A stretch of 64,000 nt of DNA from Pseudofabraea citricarpa (taxonomy: Eukaryota; Ascomycota; Leotiomycetes; Helotiales; Dermateaceae). The stretch spans positions 248,001 to 312,000 of the forward strand of contig JAPWGK010000023.1 of NCBI GenBank assembly GCA_029641185.1, given 5' to 3'. A program made the translations under genes and the position numbers. This document shows positions 23,307 through 35,995 of the stretch, piece by piece. The stretch's first letter is position 1, and each line of letters starts with the position of its first letter. The notes beneath the pieces were generated by a model. That model ran no database searches and was not told where the DNA came from. It worked only from the letters and a program-made list of their open reading frames with translations.

Positions 23307-25394
23307 TGTGTCAATTCAGTCGGGCGTGCTCTTCGTCACGCGTTCGCAGGTTGGTGAATGGCGGGCTTCTGGGTAGCAGCTTGGGGGGGTTTGCGCGCGA
23401 CTGGGGAAACGCGATGCTCTTGAGGCTCTTTTTCGCTTGTTTCGATTGCGACTGGAGCGCACGGGACTGTTGATGCCTGGATGCCTGAGAGGCTAATGAG
23501 TAATCACGAGTCAAAAATGGTCCGACGCCGAATTGGAAACTGGTTCATGGAATCACGGTCTCACCAATCTGCAATGCAATGTACTAACTGTGCTAATTTG
23601 GGAGAACGGCATGTCGTTCTGGAAGCCACATCTGAGGCCGAACACAACACAACACAACATGCTGTGCTATAGGTACATGGTCGCAGGTTTACATCACCAT
23701 CCTTACAATTATTGCATCGACAGAGGGTCTAGGCTGGTGGTGGTGGTGGTGGTGGTGGAGTGCTGGACACGTGAAGCTCAGTAGGTCAGCAGTCAATAGG
23801 AGGCACCTTGGATATGACAGCTGAGAAGGAAAGCAGAGCAGAGCAAAGCAAAACCAAAAAAAACACAAATAACCAGTCTGGGCCGGCGGCGCATATCGAT
23901 GCCCAAGACGAAAGGCGAAGTTCCCGATCAGGCTGAACGGAGGGGCTTTGCGATGCTGTATTCTTATTCCCCATCTGACCGCCTCCCATCATCCCATCAT
24001 CCCATCATCCCATGCCCCATTCATTGACCCTGGTTATATTATTGCATTGCATTGCTGTGCTGTCTCTGCTGTCTCGCTCCTCGTTGTGGCGGATGTTGGA
24101 AATACGGGCATGGGGACTTTGACACCGAGTAGTATCAGCTGCTGAATGGCTGGCTGCGCTGCTTGACCTTGACCGTCAGGCTGAGGTCAGCCAGCGAGCC
24201 AGTATGGAGGCACAGTACAGTATGGAGCGCAGCGCAGGTTGCGGCAGTGGCATGCGGGAAGCAGCTGAATAATGCAATACAGGTGGAAGGTGGAAGGTGG
24301 AGCGCTGCGAACAGCCTTTCAGCGTCAAAGGGAACAACAATAACAATAATGTATAGCGCGTGTTGCCCTTACACGGCAGCGTCTGGTCATTACACATGAC
24401 ACACTGACACACAGGACATACTACACAGTCGTAGTGCACACACACACATACACACACACGCACACACACCACACCGTGCTGCAAAGGACCAAGCTGGAAG
24501 CAAGTGTTGGGAAGCCGACAGATAAAATAGGATAGGATAGGGCATGGGCATCAGGGTCCTTAATGACGTATCGCGTACGAGATTCCAGATAAAGTGCATG
24601 GCGGACCAGGTAGATGGATAGATGAGGGATGGATGGATGGATAATAGAGATACTAGATAGATACCTACTAGCTACTCTCTCACACATACTCTTTCATTCT
24701 TCTCTTTCTATTATTATTATTCTTATTCTTATTATTCTCCCTCCTTTCCTCTCCTCTCTACGCTTCTTCACCTCGCTCGCCCCTCAACCTTCAATACCCA
24801 CCAACCAACCAACCAACCCTACAAATACCATCCTCCCCTTAATATCATCTCCTCTCCTCCCCTACAGCCAATGTGCTCTCCACGAGTCAGCTCCACCGTC
24901 CCACGATCACGCCGTATCAGCGAGCCTAAACCTTCGTTACTGCGTTAGGCGAGGCGACTTTTGTACACTAGGCTGCTCGCTCGCTGGAGAACGGTCCATC
25001 GAATCACTCCAGCGCGAAAGCAGAAGCTTCCCGACTCTTTCTCTCGAAACCACCCCCCCAACAACAACAACAACATCACCTCCTCACTCCCTCGATCCCT
25101 CCCTCTGCCCCCCTTCCAGTCTGCGGAAAACCAGTTTGGATATATATATCTTCGGGGACTCCTTCAGCATCTTCTACTCCGTCCCGCCACCCACACTCCA
25201 CCACCGCTGCCCGCCGACCTGTTCGCGGACTCGAAAGCTGAGAGGTACCGGTGCTAGTACTAGCACGTACCCGTCGCAGACTCCCCAAGTCGAATTGACA
25301 TCACTCCCACAACTCACGAACGCCTCCTCCTCCGCCGCCGCAGAGCTTCCCACCTCCTCACAAACCTGGCGACTCTCCCGCAGAACACTCCGCT
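23307..25394. other. Divergent promoter region between rsc7 and sch9
   Basis: Shared upstream region of two divergent genes. It contains simple repeats: (ACACA)n 23641-23659, (GGT)n 23735-23758, (CATCC/CATC)n about 23986-24012, (CA)n 24437-24469 and (GGAT)n about 24628-24643. C/T-rich tracts from 24690 to 25390 probably form the sch9 promoter and leader. No conserved protein is seen. Confidence 0.55.
24437..24469. repeat. (CA)n dinucleotide tract
   Basis: CACACA runs broken by single T or G substitutions. Confidence 0.85.
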
Positions 25395-28300
25395 ATGGCA
25401 GGAAACGAGATGGATCTGCTCAAGCAAGCTACACAGGCAATGATGGCGAGGTACGATGACGATTTTCTACATGTGTTCCGCGTTTGCTGCCCACCCGCGG
25501 AGCCCTCCGAAGCGGTCGTGGCATGAGTCTGGTCCGAGTGAGATCAGACGTCTTGTCTTCTTCCCCCTTCATTTTATGGGCGTCGAGATGGCGCTGCTGC
25601 GATTTTCTCGGGACAGTGCATTTGCTCGTGCTCAAGTCAAAGTGACGAGGGCTCGGAGGGGTCGATAAGAACCCGGGTCGCGGTAATCGATGAGTGGTGC
25701 ACCGCCGCGAAATCTAAGGGTGGGAGAAGCATGGCCATGACAATTTTTTTCCACAAAAATCATTCACTTCCTTGCACCTTTTGCGACGTCAATTTCTCAC
25801 GTCCGCCTTGCTGCGATTGCGCGTTGTCTTTAATTTCGCACTGCCGTCGCCGCTCCACCAGAACATTCCATCTTCACTTGGACGGAGATGTCTCGCAGTC
25901 ACCATGGCACTGTTCACTAACTTTTTCCGCAGTCGTGACAACGATGACATCGAATCCGAGCCAAGGTCCGGCATCGCTACCCCACAGCCTGATCCTTCGG
26001 ACAAGCGACTTCCTGGTATAATGCACAGTTATTTTACCCAGGTTGGTTCAGGTTCTTCTTCAAATAATGATTCTCGTTCTGGTCCCCTTGAAACCCCAGC
26101 GTTAGGCACCGAGTCTGAAGATCCTGTCCCTTTCCACCGGCGCGAGGAGACGCAGCTATTATCAGTTACCCCAGAATCTGAAAAAGAGACTGCGAGTATT
26201 GGTGACAATGAGGCTGACGAAGGCCCTCCACTCCTCCCACATGAGCGGCTGGGGCTTTCTCAGGCAGCTGCACAGAGTAGTGGTCTAAATTCATATCCGA
26301 CACCTCCAGCCTCGCAGCCTTCCTCACTGCACAAGTTGAAGTTGACTGATTGCGATGTAAGCTCCGAGGGTGATGTTTGCAATGCAAGGAACGCAGAAGC
26401 ATCATTATCTAGGGCACATCGCAAGAGTATATCGGATTCATTTCCTTCAAGTGCTCGAAGAGCTTCCATCATGAATCCGCTTTCAAGCATTGTTACCACT
26501 TCCAATGTCCATGCTACACATTTTTCGAATCCCAGCGATCGTTTGAGCTCGACTACCCCAAGCACTCCTGTTCACTCACGCAAGCCCTCTGATTTACTAG
26601 CCGAGTCCCCATCATATGAGCGGCTCAAGAAGCTAACAGATGATGCTACAAATAAGAGTATCCCACCAACTCCTACCCGCGCTCTCTCGAACCAGACTGC
26701 AAATTCCGATACGAGCGGAGGATCAGATCCTGCTAACGGACACCCCAAACATCACAATGGCGAAACTCTAGCAGTAGTAACACCAAGATCGTCTGGATCT
26801 TCAGGAGCCCCAGTTACTCCTCCCAAGGGCAAACTTACAGTTAAGATTGCCGAAGCACGAGGTCTACGTCGAAGCAAGGACCCGTATGTTGTGGCCGTAT
26901 TCCAACGCAATGAATTGGTTTCCAAGGGCCCTCGGGACGAAGACGAGGATGAAGATGAAGAAGGTGCCAGAAGCCCGATGGGCGGAATCCCGATATCTCG
27001 TCAAGGTAGTGACTCAGGCCGGCCAATGGCAATTCCAATGAAGAGTCGACAGAGCAGCAACGTCAGCCTTTCGGACAGAAGGGATTTCAAGGTCAAGACT
27101 CGCAGATCAATGACCAATCCTAAGTGGGATACCGAAGCTGTTTTGTAAGTATTTGGAATGATGTATTTTGGCGTAGAACGTAGCTGATTAGGTCCACAGC
27201 GACGTCGTTGGCTCTGATTCAAACGTTAATATCACTATCTACGACAGAGGAAGCGCAGCGGAGGATTTCCTCGGCCACATAAATTTGCACGCCAAGTTCA
27301 CGGAGAATGATACATCACCAGTGCGAGGCTGGTATCCACTGGCAGGTAGAACAGACGGCGAGACTAGCTCACCGGGCGAAATTTATGTTGAGATGACTTT
27401 CCAAAGGACCGAGAAGAGACATTATGGCCCGGAGGATTTCCAGATTTTGAAACTGATTGGAAAAGGTACCTTCGGCCAAGTTTACCAGGTTCGAAAAAAG
27501 GATACAAAGCGCATTTATGCCATGAAGGTTTTGCAGAAGAAGGTAATTGTGCAGAAGAAGGAGGTCGCACATACGGTTGGGGAACGAAATATCCTCGTAC
27601 GAACAGCCATGGCAGATTCGCCATTTATTGTGGGACTCAAATTTTCTTTCCAGACACCGACCGACCTATATCTCGTCACTGACTACATGTCTGGTGGCGA
27701 GCTTTTCTGGCATCTTCAAAAGGAGGGAAGATTCGATGAAAAGAGGGCAAAGTTCTATATCGCTGAGCTCATCCTTGCTCTTCAACATCTTCACATGCAC
27801 GACATCGTTTATCGCGATCTAAAACCGGAGAATATCTTGTTGGACGCTAACGGACACATCGCGTTGTGCGACTTTGGCTTGTCAAAGGCTAACCTAACCA
27901 AAAATGCCACCACCAACACTTTCTGTGGTACAACCGAGTACTTAGCTCCTGAGGTTTTGCTTGATGAAGCTGGTTACACCAAGATGGTAGACTTTTGGTC
28001 ACTTGGCGTTCTTGTCTTTGAGATGTGTTGTGGTTGGAGTCCATTCTATGCCGAGGATACACAGCAGATGTACAAGAACATTGCTTTTGGAAAGGTTCGC
28101 TTTCCCAGAGATACGTTGACTACTGAAGGACGCAACTTCGTGAAAGGCCTTCTAAACAGGAATCCTAAGCATCGACTTGGCGCGACAGATGATGCAGAGG
28201 AACTCAAGAGACACGCTTTCTTCGCAGACATCGATTGGGATGCTCTAACAAAGAAGCTGATCACACCACCTTTCAAGCCAAAGTTGAAGTCTGAAACAGA

Positions 28301-28655
28301 TACTTCCAACTTCGATCCTGAATTTACAAACGCACTCAATGGCGTAGGATCGCTGAATGCGCGTGCAGCAGCACTGGCTTCCGGCATTGCCACATCGACA
28401 CCATTATCACCAGGTATGCAGGCCAACTTCAAAGGTTTCACCTTTGTTGACGAGAGCTCGATGGACGAGAACATGCGAGGCCGGGTTAAGGATGATTATG
28501 ATGATATGGATGAAGATGAGAAGAAAGAACAGGACTGGGAAGATCCCTTCGATATTCCCTCCGACAGGCGCCGTAGCTCTCGCATGAGCGGCATTGTCAA
28601 GACGAACACCAACGAAGATAGTAGTATGTTCAACGGCGGCCATTTCGACATGTAA
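25395..28655 (+). CDS. sch9: Sch9-type AGC protein kinase with C2 domain
   Basis: Favoured structure: exons 25395-25450, 25933-27144 and 27200-28655 (907 residues). Intron 2 (55 nt, GTAAGT...CCACAG) is clear. Intron 1 (482 nt) ends with an excellent CACTAAC branch site and pyrimidine acceptor and splices MAGNEMDLLKQATQAMMA in frame; the alternative is a start at ATG 25904 inside that intron (898 residues). A Ser/Thr/Pro-rich N-terminus is followed by a C2 domain (about 318-495, split by an acidic insertion). The kinase domain (about 503-770) has IGKGTFGQV, YAMKVL, YRDLKPEN, CDFGLSK and the activation loop FCGTTEYLAPE. The AGC tail hydrophobic motif FKGFTFVDE is near 832. C2 plus AGC kinase plus this motif identifies Sch9, the TORC1/PDK1-activated kinase that controls growth, stress and lifespan. 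Confidence 0.93.
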
Positions 28656-29808
28656 TTCAACACTGTGTATAGCTTTTACTGATCCCTTGGTTCAACCTTC
28701 ATTTGCGCACGCATGGCGTCGGGGAATTTGCTGCATTTGCATGGAGTCTTAGGTTGCGACCAAATTGGCCATCGACGCTCTTTCGAGCTTGATCCACGTT
28801 TTTTTCATACGATTGTTTCTAGGGAGGAACAAATGGGATCTTGCCACAGGCAGGTAACTTTCAGATGAAATTGACTGAAATTGATTGCTTCGGGTAGGAG
28901 GAATTGGAGCTGCTGTCAGGAACCCACCTGGGCACAGCTGAGGTCTGTACATGCAGGGACGGTTACATTGGCTGCTCTGTTATTTTGGCTTGCAACGAAT
29001 GATTTGGGATTTGTTTATTCCTTTGCTTCAAATCGGACTTTTGGGCATGGTTTCTTTGACGCCGAGAAGTACAGTTATCTTTGGTCGTCAACAATATTCT
29101 TAACTACTTATACCTAGTCCATTCTTGAGTACTGGATTTCTCGAATTTTTTTGCGCCTCTCATCATTGCTTAATGGCCATACGAGATAGTGTGTTAGCTA
29201 GTTGAAACAAAGGATAGCAGCTAATGTAATCAACAAAAATTGCTTCAATTAACTCATCCTCGAACGACACAAATGTCATGATTTGCTGATAGGTTTCTGT
29301 GGAAATGAGACATGCCCCATGAAACTACTCATTTGTTTTGTGCATGTGGATTGATCGTAACTTGCAAATGATAGTGGTATTCGAAGGCCAGGTGTTGTGA
29401 TACCTTCCATTCATAGTATCCATATAATTTTAGCTAATGTCTAAGCACCAAAAGCATTGAAACTCCAACCATGTTAGCTTGTCTTGTTCTCCTATTTAGC
29501 CAATGGAATGCAGCAGGAGGTAAACCATAAAGACAAGTAATTACACAACGGCAGATCTGTAACTTGAACCCCAGGCTTACCCTTTGAATAGGCGAATGCT
29601 TGCTTGTAATACAATTGATACTCAAGTCTAACTGCTCTGTCCATCAACGGTAAGGTACGAAAATCACATCGAGGGGTCCAACAGCACTGTACAAATCTTG
29701 AATTCTCCTGCTATGCATACAAATCTCCTGCAGCCCTCACCCCCTCCCCTTGGCTGTCAGCCATGCGTTCCACTCAAAGATAAATCTGAATTCCCGGGCA
29801 CGACACAT
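28656..29808. other. Convergent intergenic between sch9 and atp14
   Basis: 3' flanks of two converging genes. Moderately AT-rich; no coding or RNA gene recognised. Confidence 0.5.
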
Positions 29809-30414
29809 CTAGTGGTGGGCCTCCTCCTCCTCAGGCTCCTCCTCGAACCAGGACGACTCGGCCTCGGCAGCCTCGCCCTCGACCTGTCCCTCCACCTCGA
29901 CGGCGCTGGCCTCGTACGCCTTCAACTCGTTCGCGATATCCGTCTCCTCGGGCGACACTGGGGCCTTGGGCGCAGAGAAGATCTGCACGTTGCCTTCGGC
30001 ATCCGATGCCTTGACGGCTGGGACCTTGTAGGCCTTGAGCTCGCGCACATACAAGTCTTGAACGATATCGGCTGAAAGGAGAGTCGGGCCAGGTTAGCTT
30101 TGGAGCTCGCAGACGGATATCGATTGAGGGAGTGAGGGAGGCAGAGCGAGCGGGCAGGACATAGACATGGATTCCTCTCTTCCCAAGCTCGCCGCTGCCA
30201 CCTCCTGGCAAGAATCAATGGGGAATCGTCTACGTACCTCGTCGGACGGCGGTTGGGGTGATGAAAGTCCGCTTGGTGACCATCTGCTGTCTTGCAACGC
30301 GGGCAATCGACGAGCGCTGCGGACACGGGGGGTGGTCAGCTTGGGCATCTATCTTGCGTCTCCTCGGGAGCAGCGCCCGCTACGTACCGAGGCGCGGAGG
30401 GTTTGTGCTAGCAT
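29809..30414 (-). CDS. atp14: Mitochondrial ATP synthase subunit h (Atp14)
   Basis: Three exons: 30388-30414, 30238-30316 and 29809-30071. Introns are 71 nt (GTACGT...CCGCAG) and 166 nt (GTACGT...TTTCAG), giving 122 residues. The first two exons encode a basic, hydroxylated mitochondrial presequence (MLAQTLRAS, then SIARVARQQMVTKR and TFITPTAVRR). The mature part DIVQDLYVRELKAYKVPAVK and FSAPKAPVSPEETDIANELK is typical of subunit h of F1Fo-ATP synthase, part of the peripheral stalk. The C-terminus is highly acidic (WFEEEPEEEEAHH), as in the family. Length and composition agree with fungal Atp14. Confidence 0.93.
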
Positions 30415-33400
30415 CTTGTTGTGTTCGTGGTGAGGTCAATTGGGAGCTGGCTTGTGAGGTTGTCCTTCCTTGGAGTGAGGTCCCCGATTTTTGCGAGCCA
30501 TTCCCGGCTTGTCACGTGCGCGCGCCGCCGCCGGTGGTGAAAGCAAGCAAGCAAGCAAGCGATGCTGTTGGGTTCGATGCATCTCTTGGCGTCGTGCTGG
30601 AGCTGGCCTGGCTTCCGGCGAGAACGACCACCGCGACCACGGACCGTACCGCGCGATTCGAGATCAGGAAGGGGACAGCAAAGTTGCTGCCGCCACGTTT
30701 GATCCACAGGTGTTCTTTCACTGCTCGAAGAGTCTTATTCTCGAAGCCGAGGCTGGCCTCTTTTGCTTTACTAAGAACTGTAGAGGACGTTGGGGAATCA
30801 GACATCTATCTCGACCTCCGAAACCCGGTTCTGTTTTGCACTACATCCAATCACATCTCGACTGAGCGGACCTTTCTTGGGTATTGCTTCACAGTTGCTC
30901 GTCGGCTTGTGGGGAGATGTGATTGAGCAGAGCGGCATTGCAGAGGGATTCAGAGGCAATGGTTCTATAGTATGTGTGTTGGAGAACGGCTTCTTCTGGA
31001 ATCGGTTCAGTGGCTAAGCCGCCCAAGGTGAATTGCTGGCTCTCCAAAATATATATATCATACTCTTATCTACAACCTTCCGTGTGTGTCTGGGTAGACT
31101 GTCTAATTTGTGTCGACTCTGCTACAAGATGGGTGGTTTGATCAGGCCTTTGAAGGGCTTGTCGGCTGATCCAACAACACTTACGTATGAGACGACGAGC
31201 TGATTGATGTTCTCTTTTTTTCGGTCCTGTGTACTATCTTATTTGTATCAAGTAAAGGGAGGATTCAATGTGTTGTTACATTCATCGATTGTACTCCGTA
31301 TTCAGTTCGTTGTCCCGAAGGGAAGACTTTTCCACTCCTGGGTACCAAAGCCCTGTTGAATCAAATGATCGATCAGCTGAAGATGCTGTCAAGTAGTCAT
31401 GCACTCGAGCTTGTGGTATTGCTAGGAGTGAATTACTTGGAGTGAATTGTTCTTAGCTCATGGGTCTCGATTTATCAGTCTCGATTATCCTCCATAGCTC
31501 TAATAGGAATATAGTATATGCTAAGAATAATGGCCGTAACGATTGTAACAGCATTTGAAACGAGGCTTTGTTTAAATGCACATCATAGCAGTTCCGAGGC
31601 TATTCCAAGGATTCCTTGTATGGTGTAAGTTAAGAATATACCTGGTTGACCTTGAGATGCTCGGGTGGCTGCGCATTTTTGCTTGCTTTAATATACCTAC
31701 CTACCTAGCTGGGCTATTTGATATATCATCCTTCAACACTGGGGCAAGAGGGATAAAGCTACCAATGAGCTCTCTTCTATACGAGGAGTATCACAGAAGC
31801 CCACCAAGTAACCTCCCTCTAAGGCCCGCTGTGACAAAGAAAGGACAGCCCTCAGAAACCCCTCGGCCAATATATTTTCCTTCTCACACAACCCGACCTC
31901 GACTTACTCGTTATAGCCTCTCCTAAGGATTAATTCACCAACAAACAAAGAATCATACCACGGCCGAACCGTCCCCTCTCGCGCTCTCAATTCACCGCGC
32001 GCACTACTAATTCACTCGCAGACACAAACACCAAAAAAATGTCTGAGTCGCTTGGGCTTCAATCGGATAGGCACACAGGGGGCCATGGGTACACATTAGG
32101 TGGTACATGGGTTCTAACAACAAAAAAACAAAAGAAATACATGAAAATACAAAAACACAAAAAAACAATAGAAAATTGTAAGTATCTCTCCTTCCCTCCT
32201 CTCCTCATCCGCCTAGAGAGGTAAGACAACAAGTTTGACCGTGGTATGATTCTTTTTTTTTCTTTTTTTCTAGGCTATTACTTTTGCTACTCTTAACTTC
32301 GTGGCAGTTTCGAGAGGTTGGTAGATACTATACCTTCTTCAACTATCATATACCTTTAGATTATACCTTATATGATTTGTATTTGGTTAAGGAAGTTGAG
32401 ATACAAGAGAGAAGGCTCACCCCTATAAAATTGTATATAATATAACACGATTAGTTGTTAACTTGCTTCGAGTCTTAAACATGATATCAGCTATGGAACT
32501 TAGAAGCGTATATTAGAACTCGAGCTTTATCGCATTTAGGTATAGTTATCTTCAATTAGGGGAGAGTCGAGCGAAGCAAGTTATTAAGATTTCAAAAAGC
32601 TGCTGTGCATGCAGAATGGCCAAGTACGTTTAATTGAGTACCTAGGCATGTTCAGCAAAGTGGTTTGCGAAGTGTACTTTGAGTTATATACCAAAAGTCA
32701 TGGTTGAATCTGGAAGTAAGATTGAGACTGCAATAGAATCAAGTTGTGCAAGAAGTGTTTCACTATATAATTCTAGTCAAAAGTCCAAGGGGAAACCTCA
32801 CCTCGGCTAGTTAACTCTCTCCTTTCTATAATCTACTGCCTTCTCCTACCAAGTTCAATTCGCTCAACTTTATGATTATTTCTTCTAACCCAACTTAAGA
32901 CATACGATTGGCACTTTTCCGAAACAAACTTCCTTCCTAGAATGCTCTGCTGAAGTTTGAACTATTTAGCCTTTGACTATCTTTTACGCCGACCTCGATC
33001 CTGGATATATAGTTGCTAGCCTTTAGTTGCCGAGTGTACCTCAACAACATGGTAGAAGAAAGGCATTGCCCATGATTTTGAGCTAGTGAAACTTGACAGA
33101 TGGCTCACGGACTAGCTCCAATTGCCACTCTCATAGTTCAATACTGTTGCTTGACCGAAATAAACCGAAATATAAAACTTGACTTACGAGATAGCAGAAA
33201 CCGAAAGTCGACTGCCCCTCCCTACCTGATATTTTTCTTCTCAAGAACAGTTTTATCAAATTTCTCTGATCTGAAGAGCATAGACAAAATGAAATCCAAC
33301 ACTTGCTCGCCTCTTGTCTATCATTCCTGACATCAACACAAGGTTGTGATCCAATCCTGTTGATAACGTGTTATCGCGACTCAACGTCGATCAGGCAGGG

Positions 33401-33755
33401 GACAGGGTGGCAGACGTGAAATGTGGTCTGTGTAGATCGTATTAACTCGCGAGACCAAGAACGCGATGGCATTTCACAAACATTGCTCAAGAACAGCCTT
33501 TGGGAGTTGAGGATGTCAAGATGCCTGCAACGATGGGGGAGGATTCCTATTTGTCAGGTCCAAATAGGCAGGTACATGAGACCCCGCGTCTCAGCCTCGC
33601 ACGACTCCAACCTGAGGAGCTTCTTCAACAGCCCACCTGCACCCACCTACACAACTGCTTCATTTGCACAGTCTCAGCCTAATCCCCTCATAAAACGGCC
33701 TTCAATCACCCACTACAATCCTCGTCGATTGCCAAACACTTTCCGACAACTTACC
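30415..33755. other. 3.3 kb intergenic between atp14 and dpp3
   Basis: Divergent promoters of two genes. The first 600 bases are GC-rich with an (AAGC)n tract at about 30541-30559; from about 31020 the sequence becomes AT-rich. One weak small gene model (32039-32296) is listed separately. No transposon or tRNA is recognised. Confidence 0.5.
32039..32296 (+). other. Weak candidate small gene or transcript (53 codons)
   Basis: A promoter-like CT/CA-rich stretch (about 31930-32038) leads to an ATG at 32039, then 46 codons starting MSESLGLQSDRHTGGHGYTL and ending Lys-rich. A textbook donor (GTAAGTATC at 32178) and a strong acceptor follow, with a long T tract (TTTTTTTCTAG, ending 32273). Splicing leaves seven more codons and a stop. 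The product matches nothing I know and its Lys-rich end may just reflect A-rich DNA. A spliced non-coding RNA is equally possible. Confidence 0.15.
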
Positions 33756-35995
33756 ATGGATGCCCAAGAGCTCAAGAACTTCCTCGCGGATTCCCCGCCA
33801 TCAACCGTCAACCTCGAGATCAAGAAGCATTTCGAGGCTCTGACAGACCAGCAAAAGCGATATGCCCATTACATCAGCAGGTAACAATATCCTGCTGGAC
33901 CCGAGTTTGGTGTTACTTCAAGCATTTTCTAACATTTCTCCGTAGGGCCGCCTTCACAGGAACTCGTGTCACCTTGCGACAGGTCTCCCCCGAGTCCGAG
34001 GATATCTATGACTTCATAATCTCACTGTACAACAGTAGCAATGGTGATTGGGCCTCGCTACAAAAGAAAGCGGGGATCAGCGATGACGACTTGAAATACT
34101 TTTTGGAATACGCAGTACAATTTCTTGGAAATGCAGGAAACTACAAGGGCTTTGGTGACGCGAAATTCGTCCCTCGATGCGACGAGCAGGCATTTGCAGC
34201 TTTGGCGGGCACCTCGCCAGAGGCAGAGAAATTCTACAAGGCAACAAAGGGTGCCATCTTCTCCAGCGACAATGCCGGGATCATGCATTTGGGATACTTG
34301 GACGAAGGACATATGACCACATACTACCCAGACTCGAAGGGAATCACAAAGGCAGAGATTAGCGCTGTGGGCGACTTTTTGGAACAGAAGAAGCTTCTCG
34401 TTGAAAACACGAGACTGAGAAAGACATCTGATGGCAACTTTGAACTCCTGATTGCCTCTGCAGTCACAAAGATCCCGGCTTCGGGTGGTGATTTGGGCAA
34501 GGATTCTGAATTTGAGATTGACAGCGGTGCTCTAAAAGGGCGTAAGTTAAAGTTGGTGTATGGAGACCACACCAAGGAGATGGCCCTTATTGCTGGATAT
34601 CATAGGAAAGCCGCTGAGGAAGCAGCCAACGAAAATCAAGTCCTGATGCAAAAGGCTTATGCAGACTCGTTCGAGTCAGGCTCACAAGAGACATGGAAGA
34701 ACAGTCAGAGATATTGGATCAGAGACCAAAAGCCCTTTGTCGAGTCCAATATCGGCTTTGTTGAAACATACCGTGATCCTCATGGTGTCAGAGGAGAATG
34801 GGAGGGCTTTGCTGCCACAGTCAACTTGGAGCGAACACGAGCTTTTGGAGCACTGGTCGACAGTGCCCAGGCTATGATTCCTAAGCTTCCATGGGGTACG
34901 GACTTTGAAAAGGACAAGTTCTTGAGCCCAGATTTCACGAGTCTCGAAGTTTTATCGTTCGCCGGCAGTGGAATCCCGGCTGGCATCAATATTGTGAGCT
35001 AAATTTCATTTTGAGAAGTATGCTTACATGCTGACAACTTTTAGCCAAACTATGATGATATTCGACAGTCCGAGGGTTTCAAAAACGTATCTCTTGGAAA
35101 TGTCCTAAGTGCAAAGGCACCAAATGAGAAGATCCCTTTCATTGCCGAAGCCGATCTTGCCCTCTACCAAAAGTACCGCGATGCAGCTTTTGAAGTGCAA
35201 GTAGGTATTCACGAACTTCTTGGCCATGGCACAGGTAAATTACTCCAGGAGACTGAGAAGGATGTCTATAATTTCGACGTTAAATCGCCACCAATCAGTC
35301 CAATCACATCTAAGCCAGTGACAACCTGGTATAAACCTGGTCAAACCTGGGGCAGCGTTTTCGGCAGCATCGCATCATCATACGAAGAATGTAGAGCAGA
35401 GTGTGTTGCCATGGCATTGAGCTGTGATTTTGAGATTCTCAAAATCTTCGGCTTCGGTGATGGGAAGCCGGACATGGATGGCGAGGCTGGTGATGTTCTC
35501 TACGCTGCATATCTATCTATGGCTCGCGCTGGTGTTGCATCTCTTGAAATGTGGGACCCCAAGAGCCGAAAATGGGGTCAAGCACATTCGCAAGCACGCT
35601 TCTCTATCCTGAAGTGTTTCCTCGAGGCTGGCTCTGACTTCTGTTCGCTCTCTTACAAGAATGAGGACCTCACAGACCTAACTATCTTCCTTGATCGTAG
35701 CAAGATCACCACCATCGGCCGAGCAGCTGTCGAAAAGTACCTCCAAAAACTTCATGTCTACAAGTCAACTGCCGACTTGGAAGCCGGAACGACACTATAC
35801 AAGCAAATGACGGATGTAGACCCTGACTTCTGGGGAACCAAGGTCCGCAATGAGGTGCTAAGAAACAAGCAACCACGCAAGGTCTTTGTGCAAGCTAACA
35901 CCGTGCTGGATGAGAGTACTGGCAAGGTGGAGTTGAGAGAATACGCACCCAGCCTGGAGGGGATGATCCAGAGCTATGCTGAGAGAGACGTTTAA
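33756..35995 (+). CDS. dpp3: Dipeptidyl peptidase III (M49 zinc metallopeptidase)
   Basis: Three exons: 33756-33880, 33946-34993 and 35045-35995. Introns are 65 and 51 nt; the first has a TTCTAAC branch site. The product has 707 residues. It removes dipeptides from the N-terminus of short peptides in late cytosolic protein turnover. The zinc motif HELLGH is at about 447-452 and the second motif EECRAE at about 505-510; together these are diagnostic of family M49. Length is typical (about 680-720). The start MDAQELKNFLADSPPSTV is in a strong ACCATGG context and matches usual fungal beginnings. The frame stays open upstream to 33423, and an upstream ATG at 33576 would add 60 basic, Ser-rich residues resembling a mitochondrial leader, so dual targeting is possible but unproven. 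Confidence 0.94.

Noticed and set aside
30258..30926. 222-codon plus-strand frame over atp14 and its promoter
   Set aside because: Overlaps the well-supported atp14 exons on the other strand and has no recognisable domain.
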